DNA from: Candidatus Acetothermia bacterium
Lineage (GTDB): Bacteria; Bipolaricaulota; Bipolaricaulia; RBG-16-55-9
Direction of reading: 5' to 3'
Length of the DNA stretch: 64,000 nucleotides
Assembly (NCBI GenBank): GCA_016201405.1
Contig: JACQCZ010000014.1
Location: forward strand, 294,631 to 358,630
In this document: in pieces, positions 53,107 to 61,585 of the stretch
Layout of the letters: each line of letters starts with the position of its first letter
Numbering within the stretch: position 1 is the stretch's first letter
Program-made: the position numbers and the translations under genes
The notes under the pieces: model-generated
Told to the model about the DNA's origin: nothing
Database searches by the model: none
What the model saw: only the letters and a program-made list of their open reading frames with translations

Positions 53107-53179
53107 GGGCCCATAGCTCAGCGGTCAGAGCGACCGGCTCATAACCGGTTGGTCGCAGGTTCGAACCCTGCTGGGCCCA
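53107..53179 (+). tRNA. tRNA with CAT anticodon, Ile2 (k2C) or elongator Met
   Basis: Acceptor GGGCCCA pairs with TGGGCCC; anticodon arm ACCGG, loop CTCATAA, CCGGT (CAT). It lacks the three-G:C initiator stem next to the loop. The GGGCCC acceptor and the TTGGTCGC after the anticodon arm look more like tRNA-Ile2, whose first anticodon base is changed to lysidine by TilS, but Met cannot be excluded. CCA is not fully encoded (ACCC). Confidence 0.85.
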
Positions 53180-53194
53180 CCCGAGAGGGATATC

Positions 53195-53749
53195 ATGGAA
53201 AAAATTCTAATCAATATAGACGGGGCCTGTCAGGGGAATCCAGGCGATGCCTCCATCGGAGTCGTGATAAACGACAACCAAGGGAACAGGATCGAAGAGA
53301 TCGCGCGCTATATTGGCCGCACCACCAACAATGTGGCGGAGTACAAGGGCCTCATCGCAGCAGCCGAAGCCGCTCTTCAGTATATGCCCAAGCGTGCCAT
53401 CTTCTTTATGGACTCGCAGCTGGTCGTCAACCAGATCAACGGGCTCTATCGCGTGAGGCAGCCTCATCTCAATGCTCTTCATGAGCAGGTTGAAGATTTA
53501 TTGGACAAGCTGCCAAGCTGGGAAGTCAAGTACGTTGAGCGAACCGCAAACTGGGAGGCTCACCGCCTTGCCCAGCGTGCTCTACTGGAGCGCGGGGGCA
53601 GCGGAGAGCCTGAAGTCAAAGAGATTGGCTTCCAGCGCAGCAGCATGCTGGAGAAATTGACGGCCGCTGCTGAGAAGCTGAGCGAATATGACCAGCGCAA
53701 GCTGCTCCATCTCGCCCAAAGGCTGCTGGACGACTCGGGAGCGGATTGA
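53195..53749 (+). CDS. RNase HI-like protein
   Basis: 184 aa. The RNase H fold is clear: NIDGACQGNPG (D9), NNVAEYKGLI (E49), FFMDSQLVV (D73), but the fourth catalytic Asp, normally in NxxAD, is His123 in NWEAHRLAQ. It belongs to the short 'RNase HI family' without hybrid-binding domain, with an extra 45-residue helical tail. It may cut RNA in RNA-DNA hybrids at reduced rate or act on other substrates. GAGAGGG precedes the ATG. The gene begins 15 bases after the tRNA and may be read from its promoter. Confidence 0.85.
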   Translation: MEKILINIDGACQGNPGDASIGVVINDNQGNRIEEIARYIGRTTNNVAEYKGLIAAAEAALQYMPKRAIFFMDSQLVVNQINGLYRVRQPHLNALHEQVEDLLDKLPSWEVKYVERTANWEAHRLAQRALLERGGSGEPEVKEIGFQRSSMLEKLTAAAEKLSEYDQRKLLHLAQRLLDDSGAD

Positions 53750-53841
53750 TCTAAATCCTATCTAAGCTGCTATAAGAGCCAGACACAAACAAAATGCCCT
53801 CTCGGCTTATGCTAGAATGAATGCAATGGAGGTGCTGTCTG

Positions 53842-54222
53842 ATGAAAGAATTCAGAGTCACCCTTTCGCATCGTCCCAGCGAGTTGGCGCGCGTGGCTGA
53901 AGCGTTGGCCAGAAAGAGCGTAAATCTAAAGTCTGTCGCAGGGTTTGCGGAGGGCAACAAAGCCACAATCGCTCTGGTCGGTCACGACGTCAATGCTCTT
54001 CGCCAAGCCCTCCAAGAGGCCCGAATCAACTTTGAAGAGGTCGAGCTCCTAACCTTGGCACTCGACGACCAGCCCGGTCAGCTTGCCGAGCTTGCCGCCA
54101 GTCTTGGCAATGCCGCGATCAACCTCAACTCGATCTACATTTTGGGAAAAGAGGGAAGCAAAGTGCAGCTTGGCTTCACAACAGACAAAATAGCCCAGGC
54201 CAAGAAGCTCCTAGGCCTTTAA
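53842..54222 (+). CDS. Tandem ACT-domain protein
   Basis: 126 aa with two ACT domains: KEFRVTLSHRPSELARVAEA (1-65) and LTLALDDQPGQLAELAASL (about 70-126), the form of small amino-acid-binding regulators. No catalytic domain is attached. Likely binds an amino acid and acts through another protein. GGAGGTG lies nine bases before the ATG at 53842; a longer frame from 53821 is not supported. Confidence 0.85.
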   Translation: MKEFRVTLSHRPSELARVAEALARKSVNLKSVAGFAEGNKATIALVGHDVNALRQALQEARINFEEVELLTLALDDQPGQLAELAASLGNAAINLNSIYILGKEGSKVQLGFTTDKIAQAKKLLGL

Positions 54223-54277
54223 AAAGGCTACAGATCAGCGCCATCTCTTCGCATCCTCATCCCTTCTCGGATCAGAT

Positions 54278-54736
54278 TCAATGCGACTCCGTATCACCCA
54301 ACAGAGTCTGAAGATAATTCAACTGACCTGAGTGATAGCTGATGTGATTGTAGTTACCGAGAACCGCTTGCAGCGTGCTCGAGCTTCCCCACGGCAAGCT
54401 TATGGATTTGCTCAATTGCTCTGAGCTCAGACCTTTTACTGCCTTCGTGAATGCCTGGCTTGTCTTTTCAAGCAGCATCTTAGAGCCCTCTTTTGTCTTG
54501 GCATCCCGGTTCGATTCAATCCACTCAGACTCCGATGCTGTGGGCAATGAGCCACCGCTGATCGCCCTCTCAAAGACGAGATTCCAATAGGAGACGTGGT
54601 TGGCAATCTCCTGGGCGCTCTTGGCGCTCTCCTCTGGCTTCCAGCTCTGCTTCTTCGCCGTGACGAACTCGTAGCCCTTGACGACATCGCTTACCGCACC
54701 TTCGACGGCAGTGGACAACGTTTGGATCTCTTTCAT
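54278..54736 (-). CDS. DinB/YfiT-like family protein
   Basis: 152 aa four-helix bundle of the DinB superfamily. The three metal-binding histidines are H47 (ANHVSYWN), H131 and H135 (HISYHSG). Members include bacillithiol/mycothiol transferases, but the DinB group is mostly unassigned. GAGGAG precedes the ATG. It lies downstream of the AraC regulator on the same strand, which may control it. Confidence 0.85.
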   Translation of the reverse strand: MKEIQTLSTAVEGAVSDVVKGYEFVTAKKQSWKPEESAKSAQEIANHVSYWNLVFERAISGGSLPTASESEWIESNRDAKTKEGSKMLLEKTSQAFTKAVKGLSSEQLSKSISLPWGSSSTLQAVLGNYNHISYHSGQLNYLQTLLGDTESH

Positions 54737-54823
54737 TTTGTTCTCCTCTTGATCGTAAAGTTAAACCAATTATGAAGTCGATCTTGAAGTAAATCCACCA
54801 AAATTATGCTATTTCAAAAGCAA

Positions 54824-55720
54824 TTAATGAGGCTTCTCTCTGATCTCTTTGCGGAAGACTTGAGGTGTCTCTCCCACATTCTTTTTGAAGATGGCACTGA
54901 AATGACTGGGATTGCTGTATCCCAGCTGGAATGCGATCTCTGCAATCCCATCGGAGGTCTCAAGCAGCAAATCTTTCGCCGTCTTCACCTTCAGATTCGT
55001 CAAGTATTGATGGGGCGTCTGACCGGTCAGACGCTTAAAAATCCTGATGAGATGAAAGGGGCTGATGTTGAGATGGCAAGAGAGCTCGTGCAGAGAGATC
55101 TCATCTCTCAACTGGGCGGATAGAAGAGCCTTGGCCCGCTCAATCTTTTCGATCTCATGGTCTTCACTGGTATGGATTTCACTGTACGGATCGGGGCGTA
55201 ACGATGGCAGGAATTGTCGAAGCGATAAGATGCACATCGTAGTCGCTATCGATTCAACGAGCAGATTTGAACCCAGATCCTTGCGCTCAACCTCTGATAA
55301 AAGCTGAGCATGAAACCGATTGATCTCGGATGAGGTTCTCACCCGGCTCTGCCTCAAAGAGAGATTCTTCTCATCTGCAACCGGAAGCCCCCTGACGCAC
55401 ATCTCGTCGATGAGGCCTTGTACGATCGGCTCTTTGAGAAAGATTTCAGTGCAGCAGATCTCCGTCTTGGCCGGCAGATCGACTACCCATTCATCACCAT
55501 TCTGATTGAATACGAGAGAGGTCGGATCAATGAGATGACTCTTGTTTTGCAGTTTAAGCTCAAAATAACCTTGCTTATAAAAGAAGAAAGCATTTCCAGA
55601 AAAGACTTCTCTGCCTGAAGAACAGGGCTGGTCCGCAAAATATTTTAGGCGGTGAATGCTTGCAAGAGGAGAGTCCCAGATCTTCGAAAAACGTGCCGAT
55701 CTCCAAAATTGCTCAGTCAT
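54824..55720 (-). CDS. AraC-family transcription regulator
   Basis: 298 aa. The C-terminal ~95 residues hold two helix-turn-helix units with the family segment ISLHELSCHLNISPFHLIRI and IAEIAFQLGYSNPSHFSAIFK. The N-terminal 150 residues look like a cupin-type effector domain, FSGNAFFFYKQGYF and the later VFNQNGDEW. The ligand is unknown. It is separated from dinB by 87 bases; start ATG without a clear ribosome site. Confidence 0.88.
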   Translation of the reverse strand: MTEQFWRSARFSKIWDSPLASIHRLKYFADQPCSSGREVFSGNAFFFYKQGYFELKLQNKSHLIDPTSLVFNQNGDEWVVDLPAKTEICCTEIFLKEPIVQGLIDEMCVRGLPVADEKNLSLRQSRVRTSSEINRFHAQLLSEVERKDLGSNLLVESIATTMCILSLRQFLPSLRPDPYSEIHTSEDHEIEKIERAKALLSAQLRDEISLHELSCHLNISPFHLIRIFKRLTGQTPHQYLTNLKVKTAKDLLLETSDGIAEIAFQLGYSNPSHFSAIFKKNVGETPQVFRKEIREKPH

Positions 55721-55774
55721 CTCATTACTATGCTCGTTTCACTATTTGTTTAGATGTGAGTCTTTGGCTCAGGC

Positions 55775-56491
55775 CTAAACGTTAGATGGTCCCGGTCTCT
55801 CTCCGCGATAGAGGGTGGCCACGCCTCCGAAAAGATTGGTGCTGCTTGTTCTTTCAAATCCTGCCCAGTTCATTTGCGCCAAAATCTCAATGGGTGGTGG
55901 AAAAGCACAAATTGAATCATGCAGGTATTGGTAGGCCATGCGCGATCCGGTGATCCACCCCCCCCAACAAGGCAAGATGTTTTTTAAATAAAATAAATAA
56001 AAGATCCTCCAGACCCACGATTTTGGCAGCGAGAACTCTAAGATCAGAAGCCGCCCCCCAGGGCGTAATACGCGGGCCATCTCGCTCAGCCCCTTCTGGG
56101 CCGATGTCAGATTCCTCAGCCCAAAAGCCATGGTGATGACATCCAAGCTTTGAGGTGAAAACGGAAGCTGAAGCGCATCGCCATGGATCAGAAGAACTTC
56201 TTTACTCTTGAATGCCTCTTCGAGTCTCTTCTGGCCGACCTGAAGCATCTCTAAAGATAGATCGAGCCCCAAAATTTCTGCATTTTTGCTATGACGGGCA
56301 AACTCAAGGACCAGATCTGCCGTTCCAGTGCAGAGATCGAGGAGCCGCTCTCCCGATTGCAATACGGAAGTTTTGATCAGTCTCTTTCTCCAGCTACAAT
56401 CCAGCCCGAAGCTCAAGATCCGATTGGCTTGGTCATAACGAGCAGCAATCTCCGAAAACATAGAAGAAATCTCTTCAGAACGGCTCTTCAT
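55775..56491 (-). CDS. menG: Demethylmenaquinone methyltransferase
   Basis: 238 aa UbiE/MenG. It methylates demethylmenaquinol with SAM in the last step of menaquinone synthesis. MFSEIAARYDQANRILSFGLD is the usual opening; LLDLCTGTADLVLEF is motif I, FGLRNLTSAQKGLSEMARVLRPGG the middle signature. It follows the Asp23 gene with a four-base overlap and an isoprenoid synthase upstream, which fits side-chain supply, but the other men genes are absent here. Confidence 0.92.
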   Translation of the reverse strand: MKSRSEEISSMFSEIAARYDQANRILSFGLDCSWRKRLIKTSVLQSGERLLDLCTGTADLVLEFARHSKNAEILGLDLSLEMLQVGQKRLEEAFKSKEVLLIHGDALQLPFSPQSLDVITMAFGLRNLTSAQKGLSEMARVLRPGGRLLILEFSLPKSWVWRIFYLFYLKNILPCWGGWITGSRMAYQYLHDSICAFPPPIEILAQMNWAGFERTSSTNLFGGVATLYRGERPGPSNV

Positions 56492-56916
56492 ACCGTCGCG
56501 ATACCCGTAATTTCAATCTCCACATCGTCGATATCGAGCCCCGCCAATTCTTTTACTTTTGTGCGCACTTTCTGAACGGCCATCTCCGAGACATCGTGAA
56601 TATTGGCGCCAAAGCGCGCAGCCAGCGAGAGCTTCACCTTCATGATCTTCGCCTGATCGCGCTGCTGATCTTTGGGCATCCCTTTTCGAGATTCCGCCTG
56701 TGCCGCGACTTTCAAGATCTGAATGCCAGTCCCCTGATAATTCTTCGAGATCGTCTTGAGCAGGTTGCCGCCTTTTACGCGATTCAGGGCATACAAGCCA
56801 TCGACTTCAAGCAGGGCGCCATAGACGATCATTTGAAGCGCCCGCTCTGAAATAAAGATATGACCCAGCTCATCGCGCGCTTCATAGTGACCAGTCCCAT
56901 CACGCTTGTCGGCCAT
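56488..56916 (-). CDS. Asp23/Gls24-family envelope protein
   Basis: 142 aa with the Asp23 segment FISERALQMIVYGALLEVDGLYAL, then LAARFGANIHDVSEMAVQKV and LDIDDVEIEITGI. These proteins anchor to the membrane and are linked to alkaline or envelope stress in Firmicutes and relatives. GAGGTG precedes the ATG at 56916; a longer frame starts inside the ispA end. Part of the ispA-Asp23-menG run. Confidence 0.87.
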   Translation of the reverse strand: MADKRDGTGHYEARDELGHIFISERALQMIVYGALLEVDGLYALNRVKGGNLLKTISKNYQGTGIQILKVAAQAESRKGMPKDQQRDQAKIMKVKLSLAARFGANIHDVSEMAVQKVRTKVKELAGLDIDDVEIEITGIATV

Positions 56917-56936
56917 TTGCACCTCTTTCCCAGATC

Positions 56937-57764
56937 TCATTGGCTTCGCTCCGCCAAATGGCGGCTCAGCTCACGCAAACGCTCAGCCCTCTCTCCAAAT
57001 GCGGCGAGGGCATCCAAGGATTCACGGGTTGCACTTTGAGCGCGACCACGTACCTCTTGCAGCCCCATTTTTGAAGGTCTCGGGTCTTCATCCCAATCCA
57101 GCAGATCATCCATCCATTGATACGCCATACCCAGCTTCAAGCCAAATTCTTTGAGCGATTCCAACAACGTCTGAGACATTCCGCCCAAGATGGCTCCAGA
57201 GAGAAGAGAGGCTTGAATCAATGATGCAGTCTTTCGCTTTAAAATCTCTTCATGGCTCGCGAAATTATCTGCCGGCAACAGATCCAGATATTGCCCACCT
57301 GTAAGGGCTTCAGTTCCCAAGGCTCGCGAATAGAGCGCTACGACTTTCAATACGCGGTCAGCCGATGAAAATTCTCTTTGGTCTTCACCGATCCATTGGA
57401 AGCCAAGGGGAAGAAGAGAATCTCCCGCCAAAATCGCCGTCGCCTCCCCGTATTTGGCATGGACACTCGGCAGGCCTCGGCGCTCCAGAGCATTGTCCAT
57501 AGATGGCAGATCATCGTGGATGAGTGAATAGGTATGAAAAGACTCGGCCGCTGCTGCTGTCGGCAGGACTTGCTCAGGCTCTTCTCCGGCCAGCACTGCC
57601 CCTTCCATCACCAGAAAGGCCCGGATGCGCTTTCCACCTTCAATAGCATACTTCATCGATTCAAGCAGCGTTGCAACAGGCGCGTCAAGCCCCTTTCTAA
57701 ATTGATTTTGAATATATCGATCCACCTGGGCTTTACGCTGTAAAAGCAATCTCTCAAGTTCCAT
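56937..57764 (-). CDS. Polyprenyl diphosphate synthase (IspA/GGPP type)
   Basis: 275 aa. It joins isopentenyl units to make farnesyl or geranylgeranyl diphosphate. First aspartate-rich motif LIHDDLPSMDNA, second motif YQWMDDLLDWDED, GGKRIRAFL at the substrate-binding end. The start is taken at 57764, where a promoter ends eight bases upstream; a longer frame would run across dtd on the other strand. First gene of the ispA-Asp23-menG unit. Chain length cannot be read with certainty. Confidence 0.9.
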   Translation of the reverse strand: MELERLLLQRKAQVDRYIQNQFRKGLDAPVATLLESMKYAIEGGKRIRAFLVMEGAVLAGEEPEQVLPTAAAAESFHTYSLIHDDLPSMDNALERRGLPSVHAKYGEATAILAGDSLLPLGFQWIGEDQREFSSADRVLKVVALYSRALGTEALTGGQYLDLLPADNFASHEEILKRKTASLIQASLLSGAILGGMSQTLLESLKEFGLKLGMAYQWMDDLLDWDEDPRPSKMGLQEVRGRAQSATRESLDALAAFGERAERLRELSRHLAERSQ

Positions 57765-57772
57765 GGGACTGA

Positions 57773-57801
57773 AAAGTAAATTAAAAGTTGGTGCATTGCA
57801 A
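57773..57801 (-). promoter_or_regulatory. Promoter of ispA, leaderless type
   Basis: Minus strand TTGCAA, 17 bases, TACTTT, then eight bases to the ATG at 57764. Confidence 0.65.
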
Positions 57802-57808
57802 GAAATTC

Positions 57809-57838
57809 TTGTCTTGACGAGCCCGCTTTCGCTACACT
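57809..57838 (+). promoter_or_regulatory. Promoter of dtd, leaderless type
   Basis: TTGTCT, 18 bases, TACACT, then eight bases (pyrimidine-rich, no ribosome site) to the ATG at 57847. Back to back with the ispA promoter. Confidence 0.6.
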
Positions 57839-57846
57839 CCTCCTCT

Positions 57847-58302
57847 ATGAAAATTGTGCTGCAGCGCGTGAGCGAAGCCCGCGTAGAGGTGGATGGAAAT
57901 GTGGTCGGGAGTATTTCGAAGGGGCTTCTTCTGCTCGTCGGGATTGGCAAAGGTGACACCGAAGCCGTGCTCGATCAGATGGCCGAGAAAGTCATCAATC
58001 TAAGGATATTCCCGGATGAATTGGGCAAGATGAATCTTTCGCTCATCGATGTCGATGGAGCCATTCTGGCCGTCTCGCAATTCACACTCTTTGGAGATGT
58101 CCGAAAGGGGCGCAGACCCAGCTTTGAGAAGGCCTGTCCACCCGGAGAGGCCAATCTGCTATTCGATTTCTTTGTCCAGAGGCTCCGCGAAAAAGTGAGA
58201 CATGTCGCAACAGGAGAGTTTGGTGCTCGCATGCAGGTCTATTTGACAAACGACGGACCCGTGACGCTTATCCTTGAGCATCCAGAGGGAGCCGCTGGTT
58301 GA
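57847..58302 (+). CDS. dtd: D-aminoacyl-tRNA deacylase
   Basis: 151 aa. It cleaves D-amino acids and glycine from mischarged tRNA. MKIVLQRVSEARVEVDG is the standard start, SQFTLFGDVRKGRRPSF the core, NDGPVTLILE the end motif. It is divergent from ispA across an 82-base gap. Confidence 0.96.
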   Translation: MKIVLQRVSEARVEVDGNVVGSISKGLLLLVGIGKGDTEAVLDQMAEKVINLRIFPDELGKMNLSLIDVDGAILAVSQFTLFGDVRKGRRPSFEKACPPGEANLLFDFFVQRLREKVRHVATGEFGARMQVYLTNDGPVTLILEHPEGAAG

Positions 58303-58326
58303 AATTTCTCCTCTTTTTCTTACAAT
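58299..58326 (+). promoter_or_regulatory. Promoter of rpmF
   Basis: TTGAAA, 16 bases, TACAAT, with an AAAGGGG ribosome site before the ATG at 58354. The -35 overlaps the dtd stop. Confidence 0.65.
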
Positions 58327-58353
58327 GAACGGTCTGAAAGGGGAATCGGAAGC

Positions 58354-58542
58354 ATGGGTGTACCTAAGAAACGAAGATCGCGGAGAGAGCGAAAACATCA
58401 TCAGGGCCATCAGCGCATGTCCACCGTGACCGTAAGCTCGTGCCCGCGATGTCATGAGCCAAAGCTGTCCCATCGTGTCTGCATGAATTGCGGCTATTAC
58501 AGAGGGATGGAAGTCATCTCGATGGAGACCGAAGAGGAATAA
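58354..58542 (+). CDS. rpmF: Ribosomal protein L32
   Basis: 62 aa. MGVPKKRRSRRERKHHQGHQ is typical of L32, and the zinc ribbon is intact, CPRC and CMNC, so this is the zinc-containing form. Followed one base later by a tiny membrane-protein gene. Confidence 0.95.
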   Translation: MGVPKKRRSRRERKHHQGHQRMSTVTVSSCPRCHEPKLSHRVCMNCGYYRGMEVISMETEEE

Positions 58543-58543
58543 T

Positions 58544-58651
58544 ATGGGTTGGATTTTTACCCCCCCAGGTTCCGCAGGGGGGTATATGGCGATGGTGCTG
58601 CTGATCATGGCACTGATCTACATGATCTATGCATTCATTCGCTATCGATAA
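58544..58651 (+). CDS. Tiny membrane protein after rpmF
   Basis: 35 aa, MGWIFTPPGSAGG and then a single hydrophobic stretch YMAMVLLIMALIYMIYAFI ending in a basic RYR. GAAGAGG at the end of rpmF lies seven bases before the ATG. A good ribosome site, tight spacing and one clean membrane helix support a real gene. No family known to me. Confidence 0.55.
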   Translation: MGWIFTPPGSAGGYMAMVLLIMALIYMIYAFIRYR

Positions 58652-58708
58652 GCGCTTGCAAACCTCCCCAGAAAATCACCTGTCTCAGCTCTCTTCTAAA
58701 TCATGAGA

Positions 58709-59374
58709 TTACTGGCTCTTAAGATAACTCTTGATTCCATCTAAGATGGACTGAGCCAGCCGCAGCTGGTACCAAAGAGATGTGAGGTTATTGGCATCCT
58801 CGGGGCTGGTGACAAAGCCAGTCTCAAGGACGACAGCCGGCATACTGGCCCAGCGGGTATAGAGCGGGCGCTGTTTCACTCCGCGATCCCGAATTCCAGA
58901 GGGCTTCATCTCGCTGACGACATTCTTCACGATGGCTTGAGCCAGCTTCAGGCTGGATGAATAATTGGGGCTGCTTTTGGCTTCATGCATCACTGTCTCG
59001 ACCCCTGATGTCTCATCGGCATCATCGGAATTTGCATGGATACTGATGTAGGCATCGGCATCGAGGCGCTCTGCGAAGTTGATGCGGTCTTGAAGCTCGA
59101 TAAAGCGGTCATCATAGCGTGTGAGCACGATCTCAAGCTGCGGATCGCTAAGGGAGAGAAAGCGTACAATGCGGGCGAGCTCGAGATTGACATCTTTCTC
59201 CAACAGGCCTTGATAGCCAGTGGCACCTGGGTCTTTCCCGCCATGTCCGGCATCGATCACGACAACCCAGTGAGGTGCGGGTGTAGCAGAGAGGCTGGTT
59301 GTGGCGAAGGTGAAGAGCGACAACAGAACGTAGAGACCAAGAAACGCGAGCGGAAATGCCCGGCGATTCCGCAT
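58709..59374 (-). CDS. N-acetylmuramoyl-L-alanine amidase
   Basis: 221 aa zinc amidase of the AmiC/CwlM type, exported (signal peptide 8-30). Zinc ligands are in VVIDAGHGGKDPGA and SIHANSDDADE, a glutamate in the LLEKDVN segment and the catalytic glutamate in VLETGFVT. It cuts the bond between muramic acid and the stem peptide in peptidoglycan turnover. GCAAGGAGG lies before the ATG. Confidence 0.93.
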   Translation of the reverse strand: MRNRRAFPLAFLGLYVLLSLFTFATTSLSATPAPHWVVVIDAGHGGKDPGATGYQGLLEKDVNLELARIVRFLSLSDPQLEIVLTRYDDRFIELQDRINFAERLDADAYISIHANSDDADETSGVETVMHEAKSSPNYSSSLKLAQAIVKNVVSEMKPSGIRDRGVKQRPLYTRWASMPAVVLETGFVTSPEDANNLTSLWYQLRLAQSILDGIKSYLKSQ

Positions 59375-59476
59375 AGGATGCCTCCTTGCAGGATTATGGA
59401 TGCTTGGGATGCATCCTATCAGGCAGAAAAGAGGCGTAACTATAATGCGGATTACGCTGAATGAATTATCGTTGTG

Positions 59477-60607
59477 TCAGTCCAGGTAAATTCGCGCCAC
59501 ACGGCGAGAGAGCGCGGTCAGAACAATCTCCGTGAATTTTGCCCCCACAGTCTGGGCAATCTCTTCAGCATGGAGCGAATCGCCGATCAGCTCGACTTCA
59601 TCTCCCACATTGACATCCGGTATATCGGTCACATCAATGGTGAGCTGATCCATGGAGATGCCACCAACAAAAGGAGCGCGCCTGCCATGCAGGACGACTT
59701 CACCAAGCTGGGCCATCTTGGGATTGATGCCATCCGCATAGCCGACGGGCAATGTGGCGATGATGCGCTCGGATGGCGTCTGATATTTGCGCCCATAGCC
59801 AATAAAGCGCCCGGCCGGCATCTTCTTCTGGGCGATCACCCAGGTGATGAGCGACATAGGTGGCTGAATCCCTTCGGTCCAGGGCTTGCGGATCTCGGGG
59901 TAGCCATAGATCAGGACCCCAGGGCGGACCATGTTGTAATAGCTGGTTGCGACTTCCTCTTCGAATTGAACCAGCGCTGAAGAATTGGCGATGTGCCTCA
60001 GCTTGGGAAGAGAACCGCTCTTGTCCAGTATTTTTAATAGTCCATTAAATGAAGATATCTGCTGACGTGTGAAGGCCTGGTCATCTGGATTCTCGCTGTA
60101 TGAGACGCTGAAGTGACTGAATATTCCTTCGACATCAATGTGAGAACAGGTTGACAGCTCTTTCATAAACTGAGGAGTCTCGTCGACAAGCACTCCGTTG
60201 CGCCCCATGCCTGTATCGACCTTGACATGCCCCTTCACAATTTTGCCAGCGCGCTTGGCAGCCGCTTGCAGCGAGCGCATCATTTCAACTGTGGATACAG
60301 TAATTGTCACATCGCTCTCGACAAGCTCATCCGCCAGCTCGGGTCGAGAGGCCGAAAGAATCAAGATAGGAAGCTTGATGCCGGATTTTCGTAATTCAAG
60401 GGCTTCAAAGAGGTTGGCAACACCCAGATAATCGACACCCAGCTTTTCGGATTCTTTCGAGATTCCGACCGCGCCATGTCCATAGCCATCGGCCTTGACG
60501 GGGAAGAGCATCTTCATCGATTTGCCAATCCGGTCTCTCACAATTTGAATGTTCTTTCGGAGTCGCGTGAGATCGATTCTTGCCTCTGCCATGTAGATGC
60601 CAGCCAT
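59477..60607 (-). CDS. alr: Alanine racemase
   Basis: 376 aa PLP enzyme making D-alanine for peptidoglycan. The PLP lysine is K38 in VKADGYGHG; GRNGVLVDE, MVRPGVLIYG and LPVGYADGINPKM with the catalytic tyrosine region follow, and ISMDQLTIDVTDI is standard. TAGGAT lies nine bases before the ATG at 60607, which supports that start. Confidence 0.95.
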   Translation of the reverse strand: MAGIYMAEARIDLTRLRKNIQIVRDRIGKSMKMLFPVKADGYGHGAVGISKESEKLGVDYLGVANLFEALELRKSGIKLPILILSASRPELADELVESDVTITVSTVEMMRSLQAAAKRAGKIVKGHVKVDTGMGRNGVLVDETPQFMKELSTCSHIDVEGIFSHFSVSYSENPDDQAFTRQQISSFNGLLKILDKSGSLPKLRHIANSSALVQFEEEVATSYYNMVRPGVLIYGYPEIRKPWTEGIQPPMSLITWVIAQKKMPAGRFIGYGRKYQTPSERIIATLPVGYADGINPKMAQLGEVVLHGRRAPFVGGISMDQLTIDVTDIPDVNVGDEVELIGDSLHAEEIAQTVGAKFTEIVLTALSRRVARIYLD

Positions 60608-60616
60608 AGCATCTAA

Positions 60617-60646
60617 ATCCTAAAAGGCTGTAATCATAGTCACCAA
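60617..60646 (-). promoter_or_regulatory. Promoter of alr, leaderless type
   Basis: Minus strand TTGGTG, 18 bases, TAGGAT, then nine bases to the ATG at 60607. Confidence 0.5.
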
Positions 60647-60691
60647 GGACATCGTTCGGCCTGACCCCAGGACAAAGTTCACCTTGCGAAG

Positions 60692-60721
60692 TTGAAATCT
60701 GATCCCTCGCCAGCATAAAAC
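60692..60721 (+). promoter_or_regulatory. Promoter of the DUF192 gene, leaderless type
   Basis: TTGAAA, 18 bases, TAAAAC, then six bases to the ATG at 60728. Confidence 0.5.
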
Positions 60722-60727
60722 CTTCTC

Positions 60728-61267
60728 ATGCATGTGAGATTATTTGGAAGTCTGCTCTTCGAGACTGTCATAGTCGGACTGCTGCTTGTGATCTCAGCAA
60801 CGATGACGGGATGCGGGGTATTGAAAGGAATTATGAATCCAGAAGAGGCGGGCACCACACCGATCTTCAATCAGATGAAGAGCCAAGTGATCCAGCTGAA
60901 GCGCGCCGACGGCTTCATCATTTCATTGACAGTCAAGATTGCAGATAATGATGCCAAGCTAGAGGCCGGATTCCAGAATATCAGTCCAGAAATAATTCAG
61001 AAGAGCTTCATACTTTTTGTTTTTGGAGAGCCGCTACGGGCTCTATTCCACATGCACAATGTGCTGGCACCCCTTGATATTGCATTCATCGCCGGCAACG
61101 GCACATTGATCAAGATTGAGACCATGGCAGTTGGCCCAGAGCTCTATGGACCCGATGAGCCCTTTCAATATGCCTTGGAGGCCCGGGCAGGATTCTTTGC
61201 AGAAAATAAGTTGGTTGCGAAAGAGTCGAAACTGGTGACTTCGTCCCTCAGACAGAAGGAGAAATGA
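60728..61267 (+). CDS. DUF192-family lipoprotein
   Basis: 179 aa. Lipobox TGCG near residues 27-30 after a hydrophobic helix marks it as a membrane-attached lipoprotein. The second half matches the DUF192 pattern: FHMHNVLAPLDIAFIAGNG, IKIETMAVGPELYGPDEP and YALEARAGFFAENK. DUF192 proteins are small, exported and of unknown function. Confidence 0.8.
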   Translation: MHVRLFGSLLFETVIVGLLLVISATMTGCGVLKGIMNPEEAGTTPIFNQMKSQVIQLKRADGFIISLTVKIADNDAKLEAGFQNISPEIIQKSFILFVFGEPLRALFHMHNVLAPLDIAFIAGNGTLIKIETMAVGPELYGPDEPFQYALEARAGFFAENKLVAKESKLVTSSLRQKEK

Positions 61268-61276
61268 GCCACAGGC

Positions 61277-61453
61277 CTAATGTTCGGTGTTGAGCCGGCG
61301 GGAGCGGCGGATGCGTGCCACTTTGGGAAGTCGTCTCTCTAATCCATCCAACTGAAGCCGCGCTCTCCATTGGGCTCTTCGCAGCTCACGCTGAACGCGC
61401 ATCAGCTTCAGACGGCGCACTGTGGAGATCAAGATCCAATCCACCTCCGGCAC
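61277..61453 (-). CDS. Possible small arginine-rich protein
   Basis: 58 aa from a GTG at 61453 to a TAG at 61277. Very basic and helical (VRRLKLMRVQRELRRAQWRA). No ribosome site and no family known. It may be a chance frame; it fills most of the 318-base gap 61268-61585, where I see nothing else. Confidence 0.2.
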   Translation of the reverse strand: MPEVDWILISTVRRLKLMRVQRELRRAQWRARLQLDGLERRLPKVARIRRSRRLNTEH

Positions 61454-61585
61454 TCCAAGGATGCGCCCCTACCCACAATTTCCTCTCGGTCATGCGACTC
61501 TGTGCCTGATATAGTACTCGTAATTTACCCAATTAGGACAAAACTCATCTGTAATCTCAAATACATTGGCAGATCGACTTTGGTT

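Noticed and set aside
52999-53110. Cobalamin riboswitch before the mutase
   Set aside because: The leader between the promoter and ATG is only about 20 bases, too short for one.
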